The position numbers and the translations under genes are program-made. From the NCBI RefSeq assembly GCF_905475395.1, contig NC_058340.1, forward strand, positions 61,482,181 through 61,546,180: a stretch of 64,000 bases of DNA, written 5' to 3'. Below are positions 37,461-49,850 of the stretch, in pieces; positions within the stretch are counted from its first letter, which is position 1, and the number at the start of each line of letters is the position of its first letter. The notes below the pieces were generated by a model. The model saw only the letters and a program-made list of their open reading frames with translations, had not been told where the DNA came from and searched no databases. Source of the stretch: Chrysoperla carnea (lineage: Eukaryota; Arthropoda; Insecta; Neuroptera; Chrysopidae).

Positions 37461-39280
37461 TATCGTTCAATAAAGATAGATAGATTGTTCGTCAGTCATT
37501 AACTTGTTCATATAACATAATAAAAAGAATATTTTGATTACTTTTTAAGGTTATTCGATCTAAACTGAAAATTAATAAATGAAAAACTGATTTGAATTTT
37601 TTTTTTTATAACGACTCGAATTTAAATGTGTTCAACTTTTCACAATCATAAGCAATTTTTCACTTTAAAGTTGGAATTTTCCGATAAATAATATTAGTCA
37701 AATAAAAATATTCAGCAACGTTGTGAACAATCAATACAACATTAATTTAAAATTTGATAATTTTTGGATAACATAAAATAGAAATATTGTTCTTCTGTTC
37801 ATGAAAAAAATGTCATTATTTTTCTTTTCGAGTACCATTCATTAGGACTCATCACATTTTTGATAATAATTTATTATTTTTGAATTGATTATGTCTTTAT
37901 TAATCGAATAACCTTAATCATTAATCGAAACAAAAGTCAGTATTATTGTGTTTGTTTACATTACTATATTACTACTTGTAATATTTTTACTGTTGTTGCA
38001 TTTTTATTCGGTATTTATGGTACAATGTTGTACCGGTAACGAATATGTCTGTATGAATGTAATTATGTTCGTCTATGTTTGTTTATCTATCTAATTCTAA
38101 ATCAGTGCTGCGATTTAATGTTTATTATATTACATTCGGAGTCAGAAATCAATTTGAACTTCATTGTATCTCATTAGTGTGCATGGCGATGTTTACGAGA
38201 AGTACGGACTGCATAGCTCGCAAATTTAAGAACCAATGAACCAAAATTTGGGAAATAATCAAATTAAAATAATGGCAGCTATACATAAATTTTATTTCAT
38301 TTAGAAGCAAGCTTGTATTTAAAAAATAAAATTCACAGTTTGTTACAAATTCGGACTGCGACAATACCATTTATTAAAATTATTATAAACGCTTTATTTT
38401 TAGACGTAGTGATTTCCTAATATAAATATAAATATTGCACTTTTATCAATTTATTTAAAATCTAAATTTGGCGTAAGTTCGATGGAAAATTTCGATTAAA
38501 TTTTAATTGAACCTACGTACGATGTTCAAAATTCAAATTCGAAAACTTGTGACGCACACTTACGAAATTAAATCTTTTTTTTTCATACAAAGAAAGTAAT
38601 TAAATAAAAGTATTTATATTATTTTAAACACTATTTAAATTTAAAAAACTTTAAAAACTAATAAAATGTGCTATGTACTAAAAAAAGTGCAATTTAATAC
38701 GTGTAGGTGGTAAAAATAGCTTTATAGACAGTCTGTCTGTCTGTAATGTGAGTCTGTTGGTTTCGTATCATAGACGAACATTTATTTCCCACTTATTCAT
38801 TTATTTTGTATGGATAATGACGACGATATACTAGTAAAATGACTCATTCAATTCTATCTAATAATATGTGTACTGTATAGTGTCGTTATACTCCCAACTT
38901 CTCTAAGTCCACACTGCCTCACCGTGACAGTACTGTGGACTGCTGCTGCAATATACCCCACTTTAATACATTCACACACATACATAGCATATAGTACATG
39001 AATCCTGTTTTAATTCTTCGAATTGTCTTTATGTGTTTTGCTTATACAGAATGCAACCGAAGTAGCAGTGGCTTATATGTAAATGGCTAAGAAATTGATT
39101 TTGTTGATGGAAATCGTCTTAATGAAAGATTCTTGCATTAAAAATTTCTATGGGTTAAGGTTAAGTTCACTTGATTTTCAGGTTAATTTGTTACCCTTGA
39201 AACTCAAAAAATGAAATCTAAAAACAAATAAAACCCATTTAGACTACGTACAAGAGGTATTTTTTTTTATTATTCATCAA
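37461..39280. other. intronic sequence, nothing recognised
   Basis: AT-rich with a CTGT-rich tract near 38728-38742; no supported gene. Confidence 0.45.
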
Positions 39281-39590
39281 TAGCTATTTTTGAAAAAGTA
39301 TTTCAAAATGTTGATTTCGCTAATAAAAAGCTTTCAAAAATTTATTTCGGAAAAATACATACGCTTTCTTGCCAAAAAACTTAAATTAAATTTTAAACCT
39401 TTTTTGAACTGTCAAAAATATCGGTATCATTATACGAAATAACACAAATAAGTTTGACAGATATATTCATAGACATCTGATTATAATAAATATAAATACT
39501 TATTATCTATGGATATATTATACCCAGCTGGCTACACTGAACTAACTGATGGTCTATGGTCCATACCGATATGACATCACACCAGGGCTT
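39281..39590 (+). repeat. dispersed repeat family 'AACTGTCAAAAACGCGGGC', copy 3
   Basis: It has the same block order as copy 2 (TGTTGATTTCGCTAATAAAA, AACTTAAATTAAATTTTAAA, ATTATACCCAGCTGGCTACA, CTGAACTAACTGATGGTCTA). A small deletion around the AACTGTCAAAAA block removes the CGCGGGC segment. Confidence 0.85.
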
Positions 39591-39604
39591 CCCCGCGTTT
39601 TAGG

Positions 39605-39612
39605 TCACGTGA
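39605..39612. promoter_or_regulatory. palindromic E-box TCACGTGA
   Basis: CACGTG is the canonical Myc/Max (and other bHLH-zip) site. It lies in the Myc intron just after a dispersed repeat. It may be a chance occurrence; a second identical octamer is at 43755-43762. Confidence 0.25.
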
Positions 39613-40717
39613 TATACAGTTTAAAAATTACGATTTTTAATTTTAATATTTTAAAAGAAAAATGTGCTTTTATCACTCGAAATCAGAATATTTAAGTATA
39701 TTTTTACATAAACTTTAACTTTTTTCAAATTTCATGATTTATTTTTGACTAACGATAATAACCAATTGTATACTTTGTTATAAAATCATTGTTGGGTCGT
39801 TATTTCATATTTCTTTGACATCCTGTAATGCGTTCATGGCACTGGCACACAACGACAATAACGAACGAACGAAGTGACTCTCTTCAACCTGAGTACTTCA
39901 CATAACAACAAAACGATATGTTAATTTAAAATTCCCATATCGTATAAAAAACGCGTTTGTACTTCATAAAATTAACTTAGGTATTCATACATATTATATA
40001 TCAGTCATAAAAATTTCTTGTGAATTTACATATAATTTAAAATGGTGATTGGATTTTTTTATTTTATTTTTCAATTTGTTTCTCATTCAACAAAACATTC
40101 TAAATGTGTATGTCATGTTCGTTTACGCTCAATACTCTACTCTTCTGACTCCTCCGCACTCAACACAATTTCTTCTTGGTTCATTGAGAGAATTCAATTT
40201 TGTATTATTTATATATTATTAAAGAAGAACTGGTTTGCTTCAATGAATAGCGTTTTATTTACCTATCAATAAGAGAAGTTCAGAAAATCAACTGAATTAT
40301 TTCCTTAAATAGTTCAACTTTTATTACTATGAAAATATTCAATTGAATTAGGAAATACACGGAAATCATTTTTCCATTTTTATGCGAAGAATGTCTTCTC
40401 AACTGAGTGGCGCAAAAAGGGATTCATGCATTATTTCAAGAATTCTATTTCATTAAAATCTGTTTGAATCAAATTCATGTCGAACAAGTCGTGAAAAAAA
40501 AATTGACTGAGTTAGTTGTTGAAATACCATGCATAGATAGTGTTGATGATTCTATCACATTACATACACATACATAACTGATATTCCCATGATAACATAC
40601 AATACAATATACGCCTAATTTGCGCCCTCCCGGGTAAATAGTGATATTTACGAAAAAATGTTTCAAACAAAAGTTGTTTATTTTTTGATAAGGAATATTT
40701 TTTACACTTAAACTTTT

Positions 40718-40990
40718 GTTCTATCTCTAACGGTTTACAAGATAGGTCATACGGACCCAAGACCTAATTGACCTATGTTGCTCATTTACGAACTCGACTT
40801 CTCTTTTTACGTCCTAAGCATGATATAACTTGATATCTTTTTTCGTTTTTGACAGACAGACGAAAGACGACAGACGACAGACAGACAACCGGATATTTTT
40901 TGCTTAGCATCAGTATTTTTAAGCGTTATAAACTTGGGACTAAACTTAGTATCCCTTGCATAGTACATATATGCATGATATAAAAAGTTT
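40718..40990 (+). repeat. dispersed-repeat-like segment with CAGA-rich tract
   Basis: An ordered set of less AT-biased phrases (CTATCTCTAACGGTTTACAA, GATAGGTCATACGGACCCAA, GCTCATTTACGAACTCGACT, TTTTTAAGCGTTATAAACTT) surrounds a CAGACGA/CAGA tract at 40852-40888. It resembles a moderately repetitive insect sequence type, but no second copy is present in the window and the class is not identified. Confidence 0.4.
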
Positions 40991-41340
40991 CAACAGAAAA
41001 GAAAGATTGATCACTCTAGTTTCAAATATATTAATCGATATCATTCTCGTCAGAACGGCGAAAACTAATTAAACAAAACACTAAACAGAATTACCATATA
41101 TATGACACCAAAATGCTATTACAAAAAAACATTAAAGTTTTTTTTTGCAGCAAGTTAAATTTTTCACAAATAAATTCAATTAACAGAGTTTAATATAATT
41201 ATTGAAAAAAATAATATTTTTTTTTATCAATACCACCATCCATCCTCTATTGGATGGATTTTCCCAATCGAATTTCATAATATTGTTTTTATTTTTCATT
41301 TGGGAAATACACGAACCAATATATTCAATTCAATAACTGT

Positions 41341-41363
41341 ATAATAATAATAATAATAATAAT
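41341..41363. repeat. (AAT)n microsatellite
   Basis: A run of about seven AAT units. A short (CAGA)n run follows at 41457-41474, a G tract near 41776-41786, and an A tract near 41910-41928. Confidence 0.9.
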
Positions 41364-42602
41364 TTTCAAATAAATATTTCACAATTGAACAACTTGACTA
41401 CTCTATGAGAATTATAAAAACGGTCATCTACATCCACAATTCACATGCATAAACTACAGACAGACAGACAGACATACAAACTGATAAACTTTGATAATAA
41501 TAAAATACTATTATGATGGTTTTTCTCTAGTTCTATGTGAAAATAACATGAATATAAAATGCAATAAAATGAGTCTGTCAGTCCATTGATTTCATATAAA
41601 ATATATATGTAATGTACATTATCTATGATCCTTTATATGTGAATGTATGTTGTCTATAACCTTGTCTAGTTAAAACCCGCTCTTCTAAAAATGTTCTGTT
41701 AATTTTATGGAAATATGAAGAATATACCAGCGCCAGGAAGTTAGACTAAATCCAAATTAATTCTGAAAATTTTAGGGGGGGGGGGGTTGCCAGATTATTT
41801 AAATAAATAAACGACTTCAAAATTAAGCATATTTAACATTGTTTTTATGGGAAAACGATAGATGGATGATTTTTCGTAGATTTCTGCAAAACTAGCAGGT
41901 GGAAATTAAAAAAAAAAAAAAAAAAAACTAAAATAAATTATTGAAAACACAAAAATCCCGTTGTGTCCGACTAATTAAGCACAATTTGGCTCATCCTTGC
42001 ATCTTTAATTTCGATTATTCCATTTCGCCCACTGACCGTAATTGTTATCGAGTCACCAAAACCTTTCAAGGATCTAACACTCTAATTTTCATTAGAGAGA
42101 GTCAGTCAAATTTAAAATGATATCGATAAAATAATGAGAATAAGTAAGTGTATTAAATTTTGAGATCAAACTTTTTTTAAATCTAGATTAAAATCTTCCA
42201 ATTTCAAAAAACACATTCTTTTCATTTTTATATTGGGTGTGCTAATCAGATAAGCTTCTAAAAAAAAAATCTATTTTTTTTTCGCATTTAAAATAATATT
42301 TTGCAATCACATACAAATCAATGATCGCTTTGGGTAAATTGATTTTTGAAAGGCATTGTATTTAATAAACATATACACTCACACAATCATGTGTATTAAT
42401 AAAACAAAGATAGAAAAATACATATAATGGTATGAAAGAGGCGTATTTTAATATAAAACTGATGTGCCGAATGATTTTAAATGATTGACAGACAAAGAAC
42501 ATGATGAAACACATTTTTATTTGAATCATCTGATTTTTCTTTAAAGAGTATTTTGTACTTGTGAAAATAACACTAAAAGTACATAGATACTCCAAAGATC
42601 GA

Positions 42603-43078
42603 AAGGTGTCGTGGGGCACTCGGTAGGAACTATATTCATTTCGTACCTTGGTACATTATTAATGTAGCGCTTAATTTTTTTATTCACAAGATATTTTTCT
42701 GAAAATTTAGGTATTAATTGTAGAAGTCAAATACTTTTTGATTCTTTAAATAATTTAATTTTATAGCTATTTTTAGTTTTTACTGTATGCAATAATTGTA
42801 GTATTAGTTTAAAAAAGACATACTTCTGATTTAGTAGTCAAACCAATATGTGAGTACATTACGTTTGGTTTGATCAGGATATTTATTATGACATAACATA
42901 AAAATTGCATTGTATTTACTTTCAACTATCTCTATTTTCTTTAACTTCTGATAACTTTCACAATTCAATTTTCTTAAATGATAAAACATAAAATTTTGAC
43001 TAAAAATACAAATGGACAGTTCATCAAAAGATTTTTGTAGTCTCAAAATTCACGGCAACCTGAATCGATTGAAAAAGC
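42603..43078 (+). repeat. dispersed repeat family 'GATATTTTTCTGAAAAT', copy 1
   Basis: It begins GGTGTCGTGGGGCACTCGGT and continues through CAAGATATTTTTCTGAAAAT, TTAATTGTAGAAGTCAAATA, AAAGACATACTTCTGATTTA and TCTTTAACTTCTGATAACTT, ending near GCAACCTGAATCGATTGAAA. A second copy lies at 54210-54595 in the same orientation; the first 50 bases also occur at 23226. Confidence 0.9.
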
Positions 43079-43754
43079 TCTAGTTTCTTAGGTAACTGAG
43101 ATGTCGGTTTTTGGTGTCTGTTGCTATTGGATTTAACTTCCGACCAGCAAACAAATATTGTGTGATAAGGAACATAGTTCCAAAAAAATCGGGTAAATTA
43201 ATTTCCTCATTTTTAGGTTAAATTTACATAAAAATATTGTAGAGAAAAAAGAACATACAAGTTTTATTTCAATCGTTTCACTGCATATTATATGCCAATT
43301 TTCTTTAATAGGAATTAGTAAATGTGTCTTTATCAAATTACTTGTGGTAATTATTTTCACAATTACAAAACAATCAATCTTTTCTAATCTCTCTGTATGA
43401 TTATTCCAATGAAAATTATTTTATAGATGTATGTGGAATGTTATGTGAAATGAATAATACTTTTTCTTGCTCATTTTATATTTTATTTTATTCAGTTTGA
43501 TTCATTTCATAAAAAGTACTTATTGTATGTAGTACTACAGTATCAGTCAGTAAATGTACATTTATTTGTATGATATTAGCCGCCCGCTCTTCATGATGCT
43601 GAGTCATTTTGTGCAATTTGTACATAAATATTATACACATTTATACAAATCATTAATGGTAATAATTGTTATTATTTTATAACTTGTCGTATTTTTAGAA
43701 ATAATTCATGTTACGTAGATATTACAAAATATTTATCAACTGTGGATGTGACAT

Positions 43755-43762
43755 TCACGTGA
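43755..43762. promoter_or_regulatory. palindromic E-box TCACGTGA
   Basis: A second exact Myc/Max-type E-box in the intron. A Maf/AP-1-like TGCTGAGTCA lies 150 bp upstream (43597-43606). Function cannot be judged from sequence. Confidence 0.25.
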
Positions 43763-44257
43763 TTTGTTTTTCGTCGAATCATAATCAAAACAACATTGTT
43801 TTTCCCAGTGAATAAATAAACCGATGTAAAATTCATAATGAACTTATTTAAATAATTGTTAAATGCAGCGCAATTCTTATTATGTTAATATTTTGCGTAT
43901 TTTATTCAAAGTCCAAGTTTTTACAAATCCTACAACCGTATATTCTTTATCTCTTAATCAAGTTTTCTTTAACAAACTGTGTAAATCAATTTCATATTTA
44001 AATTTGCGGCTGGTAAGCCTTATTTCAATCCTTACTTTTTAGATATCGACATTTTACTTTGAAAACTATATTTTTTGGTAAGTTTTCTTAACGTCATTAC
44101 CCATTATTTTAATTTAAATAAATATTTACAAGGCATAAACGGGTTGCACATGCTTCTTGTGATGACGTTGAGTTTTTTGAACTTGGAAGTGTGATTTATG
44201 TGAAAAAGTACGGATGTAAAATTTCTAGGGCCTATTTTTATTATTTTTAACACTCGA

Positions 44258-44412
44258 ACAAAAAAAGCGATGTTATAAGTTTGACCGCTATGCGTGTCTA
44301 TCTGCCTCTGGCCTTAACAAATGAACCAATTTAAATTTTTTTGGTTTCGTTTGAAAGATAATTTAATGAAAAGTGTTCTTAGCTGTGTTTCCAGTGCTAG
44401 TTTTATTTGTGG
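44258..44412. repeat. dispersed repeat, copy 2 of the 2030-2240 element
   Basis: CACTCGAACAAAAAAAGCGA, GTTATAAGTTTGACCGCTAT, GTTTCGTTTGAAAGATAATT and GTGTTTCCAGTGCTAG match the copy upstream of GPATCH1 in order and orientation, with a shorter repeat tract. Confidence 0.75.
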
Positions 44413-46217
44413 GCTGGAGTACACACATCTAAACAATTATGAAGTTTCTTTAAAAAAATATTTTTCTTCAAAACGTAATTAAAAATTTTGAACAAGTTTA
44501 AACATACTTTAATCAAAAAATAAATTACAAAATTAAGTATTTTAAATAGGAATAATTGTCAGATTATATTGTTTACCTGCAACACAAAAGATTAGAAATC
44601 TACCCCGGAAATAAAATAAAAAACAACAGACCACATCATTATGTCACCATTACTTGTAAAAGAGATAAGGGTTTTTGATTTAATATCAAAATAAATAATA
44701 AAGGTGTTTAAAAATTAAATATCTTTCATTATCACACAAATTAAAAACTAGGTCATTTTTAAAACATGTTGTGTTTATTATTTATTACTTTTATCAGATA
44801 TTAAATTATTTTTTTTTCAAAAGGAAGTAATCAATATTTATTTATTTTCTCACATACATCAAAAGTATTTGTTTATATATGTAAGTGTAGGTGTATATGT
44901 ATAGCTGTGTGTCTGAATGTATGTCTAAAAATTATTTATAATTTTATAAGCAGAATATTTTTATTTTATTTATTTAATGAGTAATTAACAATGTTTAAAA
45001 TTTATAATAAAACTCTTTTGTTAATTATCATTAATTAATTATTATAATATTTATAGCTTTTAAAATATATTTTTAGAAACTTATTTCGTGTGTTCAAATT
45101 ACTAAATTTTTGAGTTTAATATTAAAGTTATGGAAAATTTATTTTCTATATTTTTCAAGAATAAAAATTCTCAATATTTTCTCTTGGAATTTTTAGTGAT
45201 TTTAAATGTCATGCCTCGATAACCTTTACTCTTTATTTATATTTACGACAAAATTTTACATGGTAAATTTTAGTTTTAATTTACCATCATTACAATCAAT
45301 TTTTTGTCGATATAATCGATTAAACTATGTTTAATTCACCGTTTCGTTTCGCCATTTTCGATACCAGAATAAAAGTGTTACCAAAAAAACTGAATTTTTG
45401 TGTGTTAATTAATGAGTATTTAATACGCCTTCTGAATAAATTTCATGTCGATTCTCTGTTAGATTTACGTGAAAAAAACAGCCCTTTTTACATGGTGGTA
45501 TATGAAGAAGTCGTAATGTTGGTTTTTCAGCCAATAAGTGCTTTTAAAAATGTTTTACCATTTACATAAAAAACTTTTATCAATATTCTTCAAGTTTTTA
45601 GTTTTAAAATCAAACCAAAATTTTGGTAAAAAACACCGACTTTGATAATTAATTTCTCACGATCTTTACGGTATCGAAATATCTTAAGAAATAAAAATAA
45701 TTTATTATAATAAATTATTTTCTTAATAAACGAGAATCGCAACTGTATTGAATATTCGCTCAAATAAATACATAATTTTTGAAAGATATATTTATATTTC
45801 ATAGTTCCTTCCATACCTACAATTTCTTGAAAACTCATTGTATAAGATTGATTTTATGACATCATTAAAATGCACGATTTTATTAAACAAAAATCGTCTT
45901 ATTATTGTGTAATTTGGAATTTATATTTAAGTATGTATATAAGAATTCAACAACCAATGAATGTTAACATTATTTTTGTTTTTGTTGTTTAATTCACCGT
46001 TAATTTAAATAACATTTACTGAACATTTTAAGAATAGTATCTATTTTTGAGATTTTTTAATCGTACAAATCTTATGTATAAACAATGGTATTTGGTAAGC
46101 ATAAAACTGTATCATGACCTTAAACAAAATTTTTTTGTAGACATATTTTTTAATTGGTTACTATCAATTTCGATGCCCTCTGTTTGGAATGCAAACTTAT
46201 CCTAAAATCTTATTTAA
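44413..46217. other. intronic sequence, nothing recognised
   Basis: AT-rich. The 80-codon open frame at 45327-45569 shows no motif and is probably chance. Confidence 0.4.
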
Positions 46218-46655
46218 AACTAGCTTAACCGCCGTTTCACTGGACTTAAAAGTAAAAAAAACCGCTTTATAGCTTCCACCTCTCTTGATGTGCACAGTTT
46301 TAAATTTTGTTAAATGTAAAATAGTCATAATTCATTGAGCATATCCGAAAAGTTGGCCATGAATTGTTTGACATTAACTATTTTAAATTTTTACAGAATA
46401 CTTCAATTTAATGGTTCAAAATGATGACCATAAATTAAAGATTTCTGTCAAAATTTAAAATACATAATGTCAGATTAAATTTTATTTTTTATTGTAATTT
46501 TTTTTAATATATCTTTATAAATTATATCTCATGTGTTATTCTAAAGTATGAGCTATCTTATTGTACAGTTTCATTAAAAACCATTCCCTAGTTTTAGCGT
46601 GAAAGCGTAACAAACAAACAACCTTACTTTCGCATTTATAATATAAAGATTGAGA
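46218..46655 (-). repeat. dispersed non-autonomous element, copy C (inverted)
   Basis: The minus strand carries ATAAATGCGAAAGTAAGGTT, GGTTTTTAATGAAACTGTAC and AACACATGAGATATAATTTA, and ends AACGGCGGTTAAGCTAGTTT. It is the mirror of copy A (27421-27850), with the same head and the same CTAGT-type end, so it appears full length. Confidence 0.8.
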
Positions 46656-47203
46656 TTTTGTGACACAAAAAGGCAACACTTTACGGATATAAAATTATCC
46701 TTTAATGATAAAATCTGCTACAAAATTTACGAATGATTAAAATGAAATTTTGTTTTTTGTAAAATTATTTACCGTGACCTTAGAATTTATATGTCAACAG
46801 AACAACATGAATTTTATTAAAACAACAGAATTGAATTATTTCAGTATTGATGTTAATTTCTACTTACATAAACATAGTTATTACACAGAAATGTTTATTA
46901 TGATTATTTTAAATAAATTGTACAAACCTTGCGCAATCTTAAATAATTATTTTATTTATTTATAGTGATATTAGTCATCAATAACTGAAGTTTTTCATAA
47001 AGTTATGCTTTAATGGATACGAAGAATTCAAATCTTTTGAATGAAAATTTTTGTGACACGATCACTTGTAACGAAAAAAAAAATTGAAAATGATTCATTT
47101 TGAGTTGTAATTTTATATGCCCATGACTCATCGGGACTGGTTTGATGACTATACGGTACGATTACTTACTAACTCTCGCTTTTTTGAGTTCATGGGCACT
47201 CTA

Positions 47204-47713
47204 ACAGGTTGGCTGATAAGTCCCCGGCCTGACACATAAATGGCGTCGCTAGTATTAAATGCATATTATTTTTATATAGTACCAACCTTCAAATGATTCG
47301 TGTCAAAATTTGACGTCTGTAAGTCAATTAGTTTGTGAGATAGAGCGTCTTTTGTGAAGCAACTTTTGTTATTGTGAAAAAAATGGAATTTCGTGTTTTG
47401 ATAAAATACTGTTTTCTGAAGGGAAAAAATACAGAGTCCGGAAACTCATTATCAAGCCAAGTTTTTGCTTCCACTGTATTTTTTCCCTTCAGAAAACAGT
47501 ATTTTATCAAAACACGAAATTCCTTTTTTTCCATTTTTTTCACAATAACAAAAGTTGCTTCACAAAAGACGCTCTATCTCACAAACTAATTGACTTACAG
47601 ACGTCAAATTTTGACACGAATCATTTGAAGGTTGGTACTATATAAAAATAATATGCATTTAATACTAGCGACGCCATTTATGTGTCAGACCGGGGACTTA
47701 TCAGCCAACCTAT
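47204..47713. mobile_element. palindromic element made of two head-to-head 5' ends of an irritans-type (Himar1-like) mariner
   Basis: Both ends carry the irritans-mariner terminal repeat (ACAGGTTGGCTGATAAGTCC; one substitution at the right tip), flanked by TA on each side (47202-47203 and 47714-47715). The arms 47204-47434 and 47474-47713 are near-perfect reverse complements around a loop of about 39 bases. Each arm includes the mariner 5'UTR and the first codons of the transposase. The minus strand starts at 47534 with MEKKEFRVLIKYCFLKGKNT and continues through WLDNEFPDS in the loop. The plus arm has lost 9 bases after the ATG. No catalytic domain remains; it is a fold-back MITE that would need transposase in trans. 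The short open frames on both strands are remnants. Confidence 0.95.
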
Positions 47714-47715
47714 TA

Positions 47716-49790
47716 TTTTGTATTTCTTGAAAATGGATCATTTTAAAATTACTTTAAGCTATTTAAGAAGTGTTTCAAGTATTGCGCAATATTATGAAAC
47801 CCGATAAAGTCATATTACGTTTTGTAATTAAATTCTAAAACTAAAAAGCTTTCTGTTAACTAGTTTTTATAAAAATGGATGATTTCCTGATCAAAACATG
47901 CCATTTATTAGTAACAAATATTAGACTACAGATCGATATTGTATTTTATTTATACTTCCCACATGCGAATATTGTAACAAAAATGATATGTATTTATCCT
48001 GTTTATTTTCCAGGAACCAATTATTGTAAAAAAAAACATTTAAATAATGCAACTTCAATTTTTATGAAATCAAATGTTATTAAAACTGACCTAATTTCGA
48101 ATGAAAATAGTTTCCAATTCCTTGAAAAATAGGTCATAAATTATTAATTGAAAAAATTCTTAGTATTTTTCTATATAAAAGTTCATTTTCCGTTTATTCC
48201 TGATATGATATAACGAGGTTACCATGCATTTTTTAAAGGGTGTACTCTAAAAAAAAAAAAAAAGAAAAGTAAAAAGTTTTGTTGAACTTAAAAATAATAT
48301 GGAAAATTACTTGATTTTATTCTAGATCATTGACGCGTTATATTTTCACAGTATATCATAAATTTTGGCACCAGGTAAATTTTTTATAAATAGCTAACAC
48401 TTCTCACTTAAATATTGAGGTCAATAATTAGCAAGTGGTTTTGTTTATTGAGAATAAATTTACTTGTTAGTTTCAGTTTAAACTATTTTTAACATATGGC
48501 AACAAATATATTACAGTCGATAGTTTTTTGTTAGTTTAGTGAACTCAGGTCAACAAATTTTCATAGAAACAGTTTAAAAAATAGATTTCCTTCAATTATT
48601 TGCGAAAAATTTAGTCTTTCAACTGTCTTATTTAATATTTTCGTAACTTTGAAAAAATGTTACTTTATTTAAACGAAAATTAAATGCTTAAAAATGTTTC
48701 TGATTTTCATGAAAAGTCTCTCAAAAGATGGTCCTGGAGATATACGTCGAAGTGTAAGGAAAGATTTGGACCGAAGTTTAAGCCATGGAAGCCACATGCT
48801 CGATATGAGTAGACAACTGGCAAGTAAAAATCCTGCAAGGGAGATTTTCCGAAACTTTTATTCGACTTCCTCAAGAACCCACAATTTTTCTTCGACTCTT
48901 CGTTATACGTAGATCATTTCCGCGTATCGGTTTCTACCCGCTTGTGTTGCAGACTTCTATATCCTTACATTTCACTAACGACAACTTTGATTCGGTTACG
49001 TCAGACGTAGTCAATCTTCTAGTAGTTTGGAATATAAGTAATAGCTAAAATTATCAATATTCAAGTAATATCCTACGATTGAACACTTGATAAAATTTCC
49101 CAGTTTTCTCCATGTGGTTTTAATATGTTTGGTTTTGAGTAAATACATCTGGAGGGTAAGAATGCGTTTACCAACTTTTGTTACGAAGTATGACACCAAA
49201 ATTAAAAGAAAAGTTTATCCTGAAATATATAAAACTTTCAATGTATTTCATCCTCAAATATAACGATGATATTAAAATGGTATGTCATCGTTGTCGTCAC
49301 CACAACTACATAGAAACAAAGTTGGAAAACACATAAAACAATAAATGATAATAAGTTTTAGTTGTACATATTATTGTGAGAGAGTTTGTATTGAGCTCAT
49401 CATATTGTTTTGCTTTGCCGGTTTGCCTTGCCTGTAGAGTATATCAAGTATGCCTGCCTATACGTGTAACTCTCTAAGTATGTATGCTATTTTACTCTAT
49501 GCTTCCTAGTAATATGTAGTAGTATCGAGTAAAAATATGACGTCAAACATTCTCTTATAATCGATACAAAATGCATTTCCTTCTTTTATCTTTGTCATAC
49601 TATATATTATATTCACTCTACTACTATTATATAGCGAGCGCTTGCTGCATTTACTATAATGATATGATGGTAGTATATAAGCCGTGCCGCGACGTTCGTT
49701 TGCACTGACTGCACTAGTTAGTAGCATGTAGTGCTACATAAAATATGTCGTCAGTTTTTCATATTTCAATGTGTTTAAAAATTCTTATTT
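47716..49790. other. intronic sequence, nothing recognised
   Basis: AT-rich. A 72-codon plus-strand frame at 48694-48912 has fairly mixed composition but no domain or splice context that I recognise. Confidence 0.4.
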
Positions 49791-49794
49791 TAAG

Positions 49795-49850
49795 GTAGTA
49801 CGAGCGCCAAGACAAATTTTGACGTGTATTTTAAACTAATACTCTTTTTA
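49795..49850 (+). repeat. fragment of the 'GCGCCAAGGCAAG' family
   Basis: GGTAGTACGAGCGCCAAGAC and the following TTTTGACGTGTATTTTAAAC match the first about 50 bases of the copies at 13330 and 51718; the remainder is absent. Confidence 0.6.

Noticed and set aside
45327..45569. 80-codon plus-strand frame as a nested gene
   Set aside because: No domain, no splice or promoter context, and composition typical of AT-rich chance ORFs.
46833..46880. ATTATTTCAG followed by TATTGATGTTAATTTC as the missing Myc EEIDVV exon
   Set aside because: The peptide would be IDVNFYLHKHS in only one frame, without preceding Glu residues or following Myc sequence; the pyrimidine tract is poor.
48371..48385. CACCAG|GTAAAT as a third ratchet site
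   Set aside because: There is no pyrimidine tract before the AG, so it cannot serve as a good acceptor.
48694..48912. 72-codon frame with mixed composition (contains SLSKDGPGDIRRSVRKDLDR)
   Set aside because: Not recognisable as any family and no exon boundaries that join it to another frame; kept only as a remark.
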